Shown here: piece after piece, positions 1-13,800 of the stretch
Layout: every line of letters begins with the position of its first letter
Numbering within the stretch: the first letter of the stretch is position 1
Origin: Cenococcum geophilum 1.58
Lineage: Eukaryota > Ascomycota > Dothideomycetes > Gloniales > Gloniaceae
Assembly (NCBI GenBank): GCA_001692895.1
Contig: KV748186.1
Span: forward strand, 1,293,785-1,357,784
Direction: 5' to 3'
Length of the DNA: 64,000 nt
Translations under genes and position numbers: made by a program
The notes under the pieces: generated by a model
Databases searched by the model: none
What the model was told of the DNA's origin: nothing
The model's input: only the letters and a program-made list of their open reading frames with translations

Positions 1-59
1 AGTATAAAGTTATAAAGCTTAACGTTTAACAAATATCTAAATTTTGGGAAAGTATACTA

Positions 60-900
60 GGATTTACTAAAAAGCAAGTCTAATTATGTCCCTTAAAAAC
101 CATTACTAGTCTGCCCTAGTAGGTTCTCAGCCTATCTTATTATATCCTTAAGAGCTTTAAGCTAAACGTCCTAGGCATTCCTTAGTATTTCAAGCTTCTT
201 TACCATTCCCTTCTTAACCTCCTTACACTCTCTCCCTACGGCGTCCTTTAGTGCAGTAATCTGCTTTTCTATCCCCTTTCTAAGTTCGTCGCACTAGTTC
301 TACGTAGTATCCTTTAGTATAGTTACCTGCTTTACTATCCCGTCCTTAATTTCAGCTACCTATTTCTTTAACAAAATTTAAACTAGATTAATTATTTACT
401 CCGCCGTACTTATTATATAACTTTAAAGTAGGGGAGGTAGAGGTAGAGGTACGGTAAGGTTAGTTTAGCGGCCTTTTTTGCGCTTTCCTCCCTAGTTCTA
501 AGTAGTTAATAAATTTTTAGCGTCTTAAGTAGTCTTTAATATATACAATATTCTTATTAGGCTCTTCTATAAAAACAATATCCTAAATATTTCTCTTGGC
601 CTTTACGGATTAGAATATACGTTGTAGAAGTTATGCTTACTTTCTTACCTTTTCCTCTATCTTTAATTCCTTCTCTTACTATATCTTAAGTGGTATAACT
701 AAGGAAGGTTAGCCTCCCTTTATAGGTGTATTAGAGGTTAGTATACAATTAATTAAACTAGGGCCTAAATCGGGAGTATATATCGCCTTTAGTTATTCCA
801 AATTGGATTTGCTAGTGGCTTCTTGCTATTATATAGGCATTATAGTTATTAGAGAGTTTTCTGCGCTATATATCGGCGTTAGTATCTATTAAGCCGGGTA
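60..900 (-). pseudogene. unidentified relic with coiled-coil C-terminus
   Basis: I do not recognise the family. Read on the minus strand, the stretch from about 420 down to 110 has a Lys/Glu/Leu-rich pattern typical of a coiled coil, with repeated blocks rich in IxKQVxxLKD-like spacing. It is preceded at about 430-480 by a short Pro/Leu-rich stretch. Stops in the frame are TAG/TAA at expected Gln or Trp positions, as RIP would give. The start and true ends are not definable from the sequence. Confidence 0.35.
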
Positions 901-2678
901 AGAGGCTAAGTAAGAAGTGTCCCGCTCTTAAGAGGTAGGAGGATAGCTATTTATACACGGCGGAAGGCCAGTAAATAGCTAGATAAAGTAGTGTATAAGG
1001 CGCAAACTGCTAAATATAGCGGATGACTAGCCGACACCACTTATTTATACCTGCTATAATATTATATAACGCCTAGGGTTACAAGGCGCGTATATAAGTT
1101 TAAAAAAAGCTACTTTCTACTTAAGTAGGCTGAGATATCCTATAGGGTTACTATAGCACGAACTTTGTTTAGATTAATAGATATATAATTCTTAACGGCT
1201 AATTTATAGCTTATTAAACTTTTACTTATATATTTATAAGGATCCTTCTAGAGCCACTCCTATAACTTTTTATCCCAAGTTTACTCCCCTTAATTTAGTA
1301 TTTTTTTATTTATAAAGGATCCTAATTTAGTCCCTGCGCCTATTTAGTGGGGGCTAATCTATAATACTCTCTTTTATATAAAAGTCCCGACCTTTTTAGA
1401 AATATTATTATAATATATAACTATTCCGGATCAACACCGCCCAATTCTAAGAGAAGGGCCTTTTTGGTATCTGTCCACTTAAAACCACGGCCCTAGCGTT
1501 ATAGCTTAATGTTATCCGCGAGGGGATTTATAATAGTAGGAGTAGGGATATAGAAGAATGGGATGTAGAGTTAGCGGCATTTAAGCAGAGTGGGAGTTTT
1601 CCTATAATTGCTGCTGATGAAATTAGGTTGCTCGCTAGTAATGCTAGATTTAGTGCTAGATATTAGTAATAGTAGCATTTAGCTTAGGTAGTGCTCTACT
1701 CTTTTAAGGTAGTTATATTAAAGGCGATATATAGTTTCTATCCTGCCTAGAAACTTTTTTACGATGGCGACCTCGTTATATAGGTTACCTTTTACAGAGA
1801 TAAGAATTTTATCTTCCTTATATGTCTAGTATATACCTTTTAAGGGAAGATTAGAGTAGCCCAAAAGGTATAAACTAGGGGGAAGGGGCCGATTAATTTT
1901 AAGATTATTACTACTGTATAAACTGTAATAGTAATAAGTAAGATACTTTAGAGCTAGCAAGGTAGGGTATATATAATTCGTATCTTAATATATATTAGAG
2001 TGGTATATATAACTTAAGTATTACGGCAATCAATTTAAATCTAACTAAGCTCGCTTTTAAATTTAATAGGTCTATATCTTAATTATTTAACCATATTATG
2101 CTGGGCCTTTAATCGCTAGAGGTAGCATAACGGTACTCTAGCTAATAATTATTCTTTATTAACCCTAGCTTTTATACAATTTAATCCTAACTAAACCCTT
2201 TATTAACTATCTATTTTAATAAGTTTATTTTTAAGGCATCTTTCTACTTTAACATTCTAAAGCATTTTAGGAACTTTTAGTTAAACATATATAAAGGAAA
2301 GAATAATAAAACGAACGGAAAGAGTATAGGCGTATTAACTTATTTAAGGAAACACTTAATATATTATTAGTAACGCTAGATTCCCTACTAGTTATAACAC
2401 TAGGATTACTAAGTCCTGGCAATAATAAAAGGTCGCACTTATTTAGATAATAATTCTTATAATTCGTTACAATTATATCTAGATAAAACTCTATAATCCT
2501 CTCCCACGTTTCTCCCTTTCTTTATTTATTCGGTCGCGTATAGCAAGTATTATCGCAACACTTCTTTCCGCCTAGATAACTTCGCGAAGAAGTATCTATA
2601 GACGGCTTACTAATAGTAAAAGAGGAGATAAGCGTTACATTCCTATTAGTAGAAGGCTTACCGCTCTCGGGAGAATAT
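900..2678. other. RIP-degraded DNA around the 1.5-2.0 kb relic
   Basis: Outside the relic at 1,480-2,000, I see only AT-rich sequence with dense stops in all frames. No recognisable domain, RNA gene or repeat was found. Confidence 0.4.
1480..2000 (+). pseudogene. unidentified gene relic
   Basis: A plus-strand frame at about 1,480-1,690 reads well with only RIP-type stops. It is mixed charged and helical, with the motif IIAADEIRLLAS near 1,600-1,640. A second frame continues to about 2,000, so an intron or small indel probably lies near 1,690. No family was recognised. Confidence 0.3.
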
Positions 2679-3170
2679 CTAGCTATATTATACTACATTA
2701 GGCATTAGTAGGGTAAGAATTAGGTAAGTACTAGCAGTACGAACTATTAACGTGTGTGTTTATTAAGGGTATATTAGCGTAAGGTTAACTAATTCTAAAT
2801 TAGTTAAGGCTAGTAAAGGTAAAGACTTTAATCTTAAAGGTAGTAAGTCTGTATTAGAGTTGCGGCTATTAGGATAGGAGCTAGCTATATTCTACTCTAT
2901 TAGGTATTAGCAAAGTAATTAAAGAGGGAGTATTAATAGTATAAACCATCTATATATATATTCCCTAAGGATATATTAGTACAAGACTAACTAATCCTAA
3001 AACCCCTAAGTCCAGTAATAGTAAATACTCTAATCTTAAAGGTAGTAAACCTATAATAGGGTTGCGGCTATTAAAATAAGACCTAGCTATATTATACTAT
3101 ATTAGGTATTAGTAGAGTAATTAATTAACTAGAAAGCATTAGTAGTACAAACTATTAACGCGTATATCCG
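2679..3170. repeat. 202-bp tandem repeat, about 2.4 copies
   Basis: The string ctagctatat recurs at 2,679, 2,881 and 3,083, exactly 202 bp apart. Around each anchor there are matching tracts (ttgcggctatta just before, attaggtattag just after, and cttaaaggtagtaa about 60 bp before the second and third anchors). Copies differ mostly by transitions plus small indels. Minus-strand translation is hydrophobic and Leu/Tyr/Ile-rich with RIP-type stops, so it may have been coding, although 202 is not a multiple of three. Confidence 0.75.
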
Positions 3171-4714
3171 CCAAGTATCTAGTGTTATAAAGTTAATTGG
3201 CAGTATTAAAGGTAGGGAGATTAATGTTAAAGCCTTTAGTAGCGTTAATCTCTTAGGCGCTTGCAGTGGTATAACTAGGCAAATTAGACTTCTAATATCC
3301 ATTTTTTAGGCTTTAGGTTGGTTAAGTGTTAATAATAAGAAAGAGGGATAGTTATAGAATATTAGGGTAGAGATAAGAGTTGTTTTATAAATATATTCAC
3401 TAGCTAACGGGCTACTAAGCGGCTGAATTAAAGTAAAGATGTTAGTGGTATGGATTCTTATCTGCTATAGGGGCACTAATTTTAGATTATCCGGCTATAT
3501 AGACTAGATGCTCTATAATAGCGCAAGCCAACTAATTTAGGGGTGTAAAGATTTTATTATAATTGCATATTGGAATCTATTACTAAACACTCTACTAAAT
3601 AGTATAAAAAGTAGCTACTATAAATATAAACGCTATAACCTGCCTAGTTAAATTACTACATTATAATTTCCGGTGCCTATAACAGCCTAGCATTCTTTAC
3701 ACCCTTTTCCTTAATATATTCGCGCTAGCTTAATAAAATCATTTTCGCTTTCTTCTATAGCTAAATTAAAGTAGTTATAGTGTATTTAAGATTAAACTTA
3801 TTTAAAGTTCAATAGTCTTAGTAATATTAAATAGTGATAGATAAAACTCATCTAAGTAGAGAAAATGCTCTAGCGATTTGGATTTATTTTCCTTTATAAT
3901 ATTATAGAATAAATACCGTTCCTTTAGGGTGAAAAAGTGTATTATTCTATAACTGGCATATTCCGCATTATATTTATCTATATTATTGACTTAGAGAAGT
4001 TTATACTAAAGTTAAAAGAAGTCGTTAGGTTAAGGTGCCTTTTAATAGCCTTCTAAATAGAATAGTTAACGGATAAAAGAAGGACTTTTAATTACTAGGC
4101 TTATAGTCTAATAAGCTAGGGTTAGCTTAGGAACAGCTTTTTCTAAATCTGTCTTAACGAATAATATAATATCTAGGCAAGATTCCTTAACTAAGGTGCT
4201 GTAGCTAAAATCTTAGTCCAATTTAGAAGCCGGTATAATAGGTAGCCAGATATAGTAGATAAAGAAATTAACAGCTAGCGTAAATAAGCTAGAGATTGAA
4301 ATAAAGCAATCTATGCTAAAGAGTAAATGGCTAGTAGATAGGGCAAATTAGAGTACGGTTTAAGAGCCGCAAGGAGATAAATATAGGGAGGAAATTAGGG
4401 CAATAAGAAGGTAACTATGTATACTTAGTATTACTAGGCGAAACCAGCTATATATTAGCTCTCTCTATACTTTATTAATACGATATATAAATCGCCACAT
4501 TTAGTATATCGTTTATAATTAACCTAAGAACTATTAGATAATATAAAAGTAGAAATCAGCTCTAAGGCGGAATATAAATCCTGCTAGAAGATCTATATAT
4601 AGGAGGCGCTAGATATAAACTTAACGAATTAGAGCTATTACTACTAGCAGTTAAAATCGGAGCCTCGCTTTTAAAAGTTGCTTTAGTCTATTTTATTGGC
4701 GAGTTACTATATAT
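3170..4714. other. RIP-degraded DNA without identifiable gene
   Basis: AT-rich with stops in every frame. I could not assign a family or strand to any segment. Confidence 0.4.
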
Positions 4715-4840
4715 AGTAGCCAGCGACCTATATATAGTGGCTAACGACCTGTAAATAGTGGCTAGTGGCCTAAATACAGTGGCCAGCGACCTATAAAAAG
4801 TGGCTAATAACCTGTAAACAGTGGCCAGCGACCTATATAT
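4715..4840. repeat. 21-bp tandem repeat, 6 copies
   Basis: Six head-to-tail units follow the pattern agtggcyarygacctrtaaat, each 21 bp. Differences are almost all transitions. The period is a multiple of three (7 codons), suggesting a coding minisatellite. On the minus strand it would encode a Val-Ala-Gly-His-Cys/Tyr-type heptapeptide with RIP stops at Gln positions. Confidence 0.85.
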
Positions 4841-7800
4841 AATGGGAAAAATAAAACTTATTATAAATTTTAAGTCTAGAGCAGCCTTATAGCTTATTCG
4901 TGTCTATATATAGAAATTACCTCTCTCCTTAACCTAGGACGGAAGAAGTTATAGTTGCTGAGATTATATAGTCTTACTCTAGCTCTTTAGCTACTCTAAA
5001 TATATATAGAGATTATATATACCGGGCGTTTATTTCTTAGCTACTATACTTTACTTCTCTCCTTTATCTTACGCTTGTATTGGAGTAATCTTTCTAAATA
5101 GTCTAGTATTACAGCCCTTTTCCTACTCTCCCTAACGCTCTACCTTCTTATTCCTATAACCCAGCTAACTAGGAAAATCTATTATCTTTTATTTTAGTAC
5201 CTTATACGGCAATTTGGGCACCTTATCTCTTATAAGCTCTAAATTTACTTATTTTCTCTATCTGTTGTCCTAGGCCAGATCCCCTAACTTTAAATCTTAA
5301 TCTTTAGACTTTAAACCCTATCGCACGCATATTCCCCACCTCGGTACTTTAAATATTAAATTATATATAGTGGACTTAATATCATTCTGAACTAGATCTT
5401 AAATATTAACCTAGACCAAATATATACCAGATATTTTCCACGACAATATTCTCTAACTTAACAACAGAGCTTTACAGGTTTTTATTAGTGAAAGTGCATT
5501 AGTAAATCTATATCGTTAATAACATTTTATTTAGAAGTTTGCTATCTTCGGAGCTACTTAACTTAAGCTATAATATATACTTAGTTATGTTTAAATATAC
5601 ACTAAAAGAACGTTTAGAACTATTTCTAGTTAAAGATATTAATTCCTTATATCTGGAGGAAGCGGTAGTAAGATAACTATTGGCCCGCTTAGTTTTATAT
5701 ATACTAAAATTAAAGAGTAGGATATATAGAAGAAGATAGCTATTAAATAAGCATAGAGTCTTAATTGGAAGCTGCGTATAGAGTGTCCTAATTGTTAGAA
5801 GCAAGCCGCCTAAAGAGAAGTCTTATAGGTAAGGACTCTTTACTAGTTTAGGTAAGAGTACCTATTATATTACTAGATTTCTAGAACTAAGCTTTATTTA
5901 GCTAAGGTACTGTGCTTAAGACTAATTATGGAGTTATAGCGAGATAGTATTAGTAGAGCAGCTTTTGGGCATATAATTAGTTATAATTAGTGTGATATTG
6001 CGTTTACTATTATAAAAAATAATTCTATAGCTGCTATATGATTTTAACCCACCTTTTAGATAGAGGGAGGTGGGAATATATAATGGAAACAAGGTATTCT
6101 ATGTAATGGCCTGCGGCGATTACTAAGCGAATTCAGACTTGCTCTGTTGTAGCGGATAATTACTTACGCCTTCTTATTAAGAACCCCAGTTTAATTATAT
6201 CAATTTCTATCTTTATAGGCGAAATCGACTTTATAAGGTAATAAAGAAAGCTATACTTTTAATCCAATCCGATCCAACTCTAAACTTAATACTTATATTA
6301 ATTGCGTCCTGCGAGCTTGTTTCTAAATCTGCATTAAGACTGCCACTTAAGTTATATATATATACCTACGGCGCCAAATTTTAAGGTAAAAAGGTAACTT
6401 GCAGCTTAAAATAATTAGGTATCCGTGCTTTGCTATTCTTAGTTAACCTAAACGCAGTTATTGTATGTCCTATCTATTATTTATACCGCGAATATATTCT
6501 TAAGTTAATACGAATAGCGTTTTAATTTCTTAATAGTTTGTACATTTCCTATTTTAGCTATTAGCGTATATTTTAGTTAAAGACATTTTATAGCGGTAAA
6601 ATATCACTAGTGGTATAGTACGCTTTACTACTTAACTAGTTAGGAGCTTAGTAGTAGGCTTAGCGAGCGCGCCTAAAGCCTTACTTTTTTCTTGAAAAGC
6701 ATTTTAAATATAGGTTTAATTGGATATTATCTCTCTTTTTCACCCTACTTTCTATCCTTCTCTCTTTTCTCTCTCTTTCTCTCTCTCTCTCTCCTCTCTC
6801 TCTCTCTTGCGACTACTAGAATATAATAGGTATACGTAGTCTATTTATAATCTATAAGAAGCGGACCGTAAATATACCTCCCGCAGCTAAATTTCCCTCT
6901 TTACTCGGCTTCTCCTAGGCTATGGTGACGCTAGGGGGGGAGTATTTTAAAATTTTCTGCAATATATGCGACGACCTAAATATTGCACATAACTTAACCA
7001 CGTCCTACTAAGATAACTCCTTACTTTTAAACCAGTATAAGCGTGTTAGTAACTAAGCTATGGATATACAGAGTATATAGATATAAGCGCTCGGACTTAG
7101 ACGGATGCTTTCTTTACTAACTAATCTAAGCGAGGCTGTATACACTTTATAGTCTAAAGGCGCCCTTTACCTAAAAGGGGTTATTAAGAATAAATCCCCG
7201 AGTAATATTATTAGGGAGGATATTATTATTAATAATGTAGCCTATAGCCTTTTAACTCTCTTAAAGTTAATTAAACGCTAATATACTTATAGGTTGTCCG
7301 TTTAATACTCTTTTATACTTAGAAGTCATTCTATATTATAGACTATTTACCTTATAAGTTTGATAGAATATCCTCTAAACTTAGCTAAGACCTACAATTT
7401 AAGGGAAATCCTAAAATTACTGCAGTATAGTATATGGCCTTTTTAGGCGATAAAGCAACTTTTATAATGGATATCGGTAAAGGTTCTTAAAAGCAACTAA
7501 TAAAAGAAAGGGTAACCTTTGTTATAGAACTAGGTAATATATATATATTACTTTAATCTAGTTAATATTAAATGTTTTAATCTTAAGCTAGATTTTTATA
7601 TAACTCTTAGCTATTATATACTTTACCTAGTATTAAGGAACAAGGCGAAGTATAAGTAGTATTTATTCACTATCTTTGTACTAATAAATCTCTTCCAGAA
7701 AAGGAAGTTAATAAAAAACACGCTAAATGAGCCGATAGACTAGCCGATTAAATACTTAGTCTAGGCCGAAAGGACTGTCTTAGACGACGTAAAAAAAGTT

Positions 7801-8440
7801 AATTTATTATTTAGAAACCGAACAACGAAGACCAAAAGTGAAGACTTAGGTATATAAAGTTATGGCATTATATTCTTAGGGGCTATTGCCTTTATTTAAA
7901 TTAATTCTAATAGAAACTGCGTATAATTAGTTCGAATTACCTTTAAAGCGGGTAGCTAAACGTTACGGCTATACGTAATTAATGCTTGCTTTTAACCAGA
8001 ATGGTAATAACGCAATTTCCGTTAAGTGGTGGGGTACTGTATAGCCCTACCTTCCAAAACGGGAATTTATGTATTGGGCGCCAATATTTTTATATCCTTT
8101 TTTCTTTACGCAACTACTTACTCTTTATCGCAACCCATCCTAATATCTAACTTGCTTTATGTTCCTATAAAACAGTTATAATAGGTAAAGAGCAAACTAA
8201 GTATATTTAAGCGAAGAAGTTTATATAGGGCTATATTCTAACTCCAGCTTATTAGCTCTCCCTCTTTTGGCCACAAATTTATACCTATATCCTTTAACCT
8301 ATAGACAGCATCCTAAAATAAGGTAGTAAAAGACATTCTACTATTATATATAAACAGTAGAGATTATAGAAGAAGGTATTGAGGATCTATCTAATAAGAA
8401 GCTCGAGGAGAAAGCCTCTAACTTAGTAATTCCTATTATA
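4841..8440. other. RIP-degraded DNA, contents unresolved
   Basis: Dense TAG/TAA in all frames. Minus-strand frames at about 5,000-5,350 and 5,568-5,804 are moderately open, but I recognise no domain. Apart from a pyrimidine microsatellite at 6,730-6,808, nothing structured was seen. Confidence 0.4.
6730..6808 (+). repeat. polypyrimidine (CT)n microsatellite
   Basis: A nearly pure pyrimidine tract ends in long CT dinucleotide runs (about 6,760-6,808). It is immune to RIP because it contains no CpA or TpG. Confidence 0.9.
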
Positions 8441-8715
8441 ACTTATAGAGATATATATTTGCTAAGAAACATATAGTATAAAGTAAAGGTCAAAATAGAT
8501 ACAAATAATACGGTTAGTAATAATAATTTAGTTACAGATAATAGTATTCTTACGGTCTTTATAAGGAAACAAAGCGAGGAAGAAGCCGTAGTAGCATTCC
8601 TATATAATTTAATTGCTATAGGCCCAGGAAAAATAGGCTGGGCTATAGTTCGCGTAGAGAGAAGTTTTATGCTTTTTGGGAATCCTTTAGTGCGGTTTTT
8701 CCGTTGGATTTAATT
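8440..8715 (+). pseudogene. unidentified gene relic, short
   Basis: One plus-strand frame is open for most of 8,463-8,712 with only RIP-type interruptions. It has an Asn/Thr/Ser-rich start, then a block around EEEAVVAFLYNLIAIGPGK. The family is unknown. The AT-rich flank to 9,520 shows nothing else. Confidence 0.3.
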
Positions 8716-9521
8716 TTATGTACTATAGCAAATTAAAAGCAAATCCTATTGAAAATGCTACTGTTATACCCTCACCTAGAGCTATTATTGGGCATCCTCC
8801 CTTAATAGGCTACGGAAAAACTAACTCTAGAGCCTTAAAGTAATTAAACTTTACACTATAAAATTCTAAGAGCTGCTGTACTGTAATAGGGAATTTGGCG
8901 GCTCTATATTAAGGGTTAATAAATAAGCTTTGCCGCGGCGATAAGTGGTGAGATTCTGAAATGTATCTTTGCGGTAGGGCCTCTCCTATATAATTTAAGG
9001 AGTAACCTAGACCTATTATTTAAATCTCTGTATTTAGGAGTGCTTTAGCATCTTAATTAAGTTCCCTAAGGGCAATAGGCTGTTTGTCCGTTGAGGAAGT
9101 AGGTTTACTTAAGGCTTTTAAATTTAGGTGCTCCTAAGCTTAGCTATCTAAAATTAGTAAGAAGCCATAAAGTACTAGTACCTATTAACTATGGCGTACC
9201 GTATAGTAAGATAGGAGCCGGCTTATAGCTTTTATTACGTCTTTAGCGTTTCGCAGTTTGTAGGTTTATATTAAAACTATTAAAGACCTAGTTACCTTAA
9301 AGTAGAGAGTAATCAAAATCGAGCCTAGTACTGAGAAAGTATTAGTCTTACGAGAAAACCTTATAATTTCGGCTGCTAGTAGAAATAGCGCTACTGTCTA
9401 AGGCAGTTAAAGAGCTTAGTAAACGCTTCTCTTAAATAGAGGTTAAAGATTGCTTATATATTACTAATTAATAGATTAATATTAGTAAATAAAAGAGTGG
9501 GTTATTTTAAATACGTATATC
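8716..9521. other. RIP-degraded DNA, nothing identified
   Basis: AT-rich, stops in all frames, no repeats or RNA genes noticed. Confidence 0.4.
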
Positions 9522-9767
9522 TTAGCTAAGGCTCTACTAGCTAAGTATTTTCTAGCTAAGGCTTCTCTAGCTAAGGGCTTTCTAACTAAGGCTTTGCTAG
9601 CTAATACTTTGCTAACTAGGGCTCTATTAGCTGGGGATTTTTTAGTTAAGGTTTTACTGGCTAAGGATTTATTAGCTAAGGCCTTACTAGCTAGGGCTTT
9701 AGCGGTCAGAGATTTTCTAGCTAAAGATTTACAGGCTAGGGCTTTGCTGGCTAAAACTTTTGCGGTA
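9522..9767 (+). repeat. 15-bp minisatellite, about 16 copies
   Basis: Head-to-tail 15-bp units follow the consensus ctagctaaggctttr. Translated on the plus strand they give a Leu-Ala-Lys-Ala/Asp-Leu/Phe pentapeptide repeat, and no stop arises in that frame because the period is five codons. Later units retain gg, cag and tgg, so part of the array escaped RIP. The apparent open frame at 9,594-9,830 is a by-product of this repeat, although it may once have been a real repeat domain. Confidence 0.85.
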
Positions 9768-10801
9768 GGATCTTTACTCTTATTAGGTTTTCGTATTTAT
9801 CTAGGTACTAGCTTTTACAATATTAACTAATTGTTTTTAAAGTTTTGTATTGCTTTTTATAGGCTATATAATAACAATTCTCTAGCCGATTATAGTAGGC
9901 AGCGTAAAGAGTATATAGCGGTTCTGCCGTTGCTAGGTAGCAGGTATATCTTAAGAGGGAAGTTATTGCTGTAAAATGGGAGGCGTACCCCTTAACTGTG
10001 CATTAGAACTGCCCGTTAGACTTATTTACTTTCTTTTTTTATAGGCGTAGAGGCACCTCTATAGCATTTTTTAGAATATTGGTTTTCTCTTTAGAGCCAG
10101 AGTTAGTATTAGATTTAGAATCTTCTAGTTATAATAAGCCCAGATCCTTATAAGTGTATTTAGGAGACTCTGTTATAAAAGTCTGATCTATTACTTAATA
10201 AGTATATAATTTGGTTATAGGATATAAGTTAAGACACTTTTTTACTATCTTCTTGGTTTTAAAGATAATCTATTACAATAACAATAACGTAAGAAATGTA
10301 TAGTAGGAGCTCTAAGGAAAACGGAGACGGAGACGGAGATAGATCCGTACTTATATTGTTCTAACATAAATGTCTATACGGCTATTAATAAGGGCTAGGG
10401 GATTTAAAAGCGCTTGGCTTGACGAACTATTAACTAGTTATCTTATATTCTGGCGTATAAGCTGCTCTCCGTAACCGCTTCCTTAGCATAATTTAATAAA
10501 CTACGCCTTAAATATAGAAGAATTAACACACTATTAGAGGTAGTGCTTAGTCAATTTTCTAGAAAACGAATTTGGGATCTAGTTTAGCGATGCCGGATCG
10601 GAAAAATTAAAATCTAGATTTAAGAAACCGAATTCCGGGATCCTTAAACCCTAAATCTTTTATACTTTTAGATATACGCGGTTTTTAGGGTAGCGGATGA
10701 CATTTCGCCCTTTTCCGATCTTTTATAAACTAGGCTTATATTATAACTACTTTTAAGATTTTTTACAGCTCGTACTATACTTAAAAGAAGAGGTAATAGC
10801 G
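9768..10801. other. RIP-degraded DNA upstream of DUF3723 relic
   Basis: No gene identified. A short run of three gagacg-like hexamers lies near 10,318-10,340. Probably the former 5' flank of the DUF3723 gene. Confidence 0.4.
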
Positions 10802-13800
10802 ATGGACACGCTAGATAAAGACTTCGTAGCTATTAAAGCGTAGTGTTTTAGAGGGGTTATAAAGATTAACCTTAGGGTACTTAATTTCGGGCATCCTTTA
10901 GCGCGTAAATATTATCGTGGGCCGTTTAAAAAAAAAGTTATAGTCCTAAAAAATATTTTTAAGAGAACTAGTTACAACCGATTAACTAAGGAACATTTTA
11001 TTAAGGCTATTATAGATAATAACGCACTCGCGGATGCCCTTAGGGTCTCTAGTATTGATAAGAATATACTTTATTAGAAGAAAAATACCATAAAGATTCC
11101 CTACCTTCCTATAACCCAAGTTGATTGCCTTAATAGATTATACCATATCTGTGCTGCTGAGCAAGTTCTAGATCTAAATAATTAATAGTAGACTGTTAAG
11201 CTTTACTCTAAGCGTAAGTTTTAATATTTATACCCCCTATAAATGTCTAACGTAATTTCCAGAACTCTTTTTAAACGCTTTAACAAATATTATAGAGGCC
11301 TTTGGAAACGAGCAGCCCTTCTTAAACAGAGAAATATTTTATAAGATCTTATATTATTGTTAAAGAAATAATAATAAATTGGAGAACCGATGGCGGAGTT
11401 AGCTTATAGCTACAAAAGAGAAAGATTTACGGCAGCTGTTAAAGAATAAGCGCTTTTAAGATATATTTTACGCACTTAATAATATACCGGAACTCTTTTA
11501 CCCAATTTAGCTAGGCACTCTATATTATTTTTTAGGTTTAAAGTATGACGAGGTATGTTTCTAAACTATATATATGCTCTTACTTATGCATATTTAGGAG
11601 ATCCTTAATTCTCTTAAGTATATTTTAATTATCTAAAATTAAATTCTAGGCCGTGAAACTATTCTAGGCCGTAAAACTATTCTACCCTATAAAACTTTAA
11701 ACATCTCATTTTCTGCTATTAATGCCCTTACGTTATAGAAACTGGAGCTTTATATACCTGCTATCTCTAAAAGAAACCGGATTTCTATTAAAAGTTAGAT
11801 ATAATTAAAAATAATATTTCCTACTATTATAGACTCCTATAAGAGAGATGCGCTTCTTAAGAATATTTTATTAGTTCCTTGCTTAATTCCTACTCTACGT
11901 AGTTGTTTTAAAAATTTAAAGTATCTTAAACCTTGCTATACTATCCTTAAACAACTCCTAGGCTCTAATTAAAAACGTATTATCTAGCGTGGCTTTTTAG
12001 CTGTCTATTTTTATCCCGAAAATCTCAATATTAAATATCTAGAGGACTAGATAACACCGCTATCCCTAATAACATTTAAGGGGGACAGATGGTTAGGTTA
12101 TGTTACACTATAGGCGTTTTATATACGTTATTTTCTTAAGATAACATCTATGGCCCCTAAAAAGGAGTAGGGTAAATAAAAACCCATTATTAAAGAGCCA
12201 AATCTAGCTCTTTAGTATAAACTAGGAAATCTTACCATTATTCTAGGTTTTCGTATAGATTAGGCCCTTAAACTATAGAAATAGGATCCTAATAGGGAAC
12301 TCGCTATTTATTTTCTTAAGTAAGCAAAGCCTAGTTACGGGGATGATATTAGTAGACCTATATCTTAGGTTACGTAAGTGCTAAAGTTAATAAAGCATTC
12401 CTATGGAGAACGATAGCTTCCTTAGTTTACCTCTAAGGCAAAGTTACTTAGCGATCGTCGCTATGGCCGACCTTTTAAGGATAATTATATTAAGGATTAG
12501 TCCTCCTTGTTTATTCTATCGATCTTCTTTATAGACTATGTTTAAGGCACTAAAATAACTTCATTTTATATTAAGCGTGACTTATATTATAGCTTTCTTA
12601 AAAGTAGCACCTAATAGGTAAGGCGTTGGATATCAAAATCTAAATACTTATTAATAATTTAAAGTTCGATTTCCCGGAAACGTTAACTTCTTTTTATAGG
12701 TATACTAACGCTAACTATATCCTTAGAGCTCCTCTAGCTGTATTATAAAGAGACTTATTAGCCTAAAAGGTGGAACAGCTTAAGGATATTAAGCGTTAGT
12801 TACGTGCTAAGATTAAAAGCCTAAAAGGAGAGTTGTAGGAAGAGAGAGATTTTAAGGGAGATACGAGAAGATAGTATAAACAGGACTTAACTATAGAGAG
12901 AGATAAGAATTGGCAGCTATAAAACAAGGTTAGAGATCTTAAAAGACTCTATTAAGACGCAGTATAAGATGTCTAACGAGAAAAGGCTAAATTGGGGAAA
13001 GCGGAGATAAAAATCCAAAATTAGCAAATTCGGATTAGTGAACTTGAAAATTCTAACAATATTAATAATTTTATAAGTTATCACTCTAATGAAGATATTA
13101 GTGCGCTAAACCTGTAAGAGACTATTTTCCTACTAGAGAAAAAGATAGAGTTAATAATAAGATATAAAGAAGCTTTAAATACAGAATTAGCGAAGCAAAG
13201 GTAATTATTAGAGGGATATATTAAGCAGACCGCATTCTTTAAAGTAGAAAATTCTAAGCTGTAGGTCTAGCTAGCAACTTAGAAAATAGAAAAAGATAAA
13301 TTAACCTCTAAGCTCTAAAAAAACAAAGTAAGTGTCTAAACTATTATTTAATCCTAGGATATAGAAGTTTAAGTTAATTTGTTAACTGTATGGGACCGTA
13401 CTAAAGATAAATATATTACTTAATTAAGGAATACGTAAGCCCAGCTAGAGGCTAAAATAAATTAACTTAGAGCAAGCTTTAAAGCAGAAAATGGCGGACT
13501 ATAAGCCTAACTTATAGCCTAGAAAAGAGAGAAAGATAAACTAATATCTAAGCTTTAAATAAGAAGAGTATAAATGCAGGATTTTGGTGTCTAAACTATT
13601 ATTTAATCCCTAGATGGAGAAGTTTAGGCTAATTTAATAACTATATAGGACTGTGCTAAAGATAAACAGATTACTTAATTAATGAATAGGCTAGCCTAGC
13701 TGCAGACTAAAGTATAGCAACTTTGTAACTAAACGGTTTAACTGCCGAATCCTAACCTTAAGGCGGAGGCAAATGCCGATAAAGCAAAAATGTTATAATA

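Noticed and set aside
9594-9830. 78-codon open frame rich in Leu-Ala-Lys
   Set aside because: It lies in the 15-bp minisatellite, with no independent domain or flank support.
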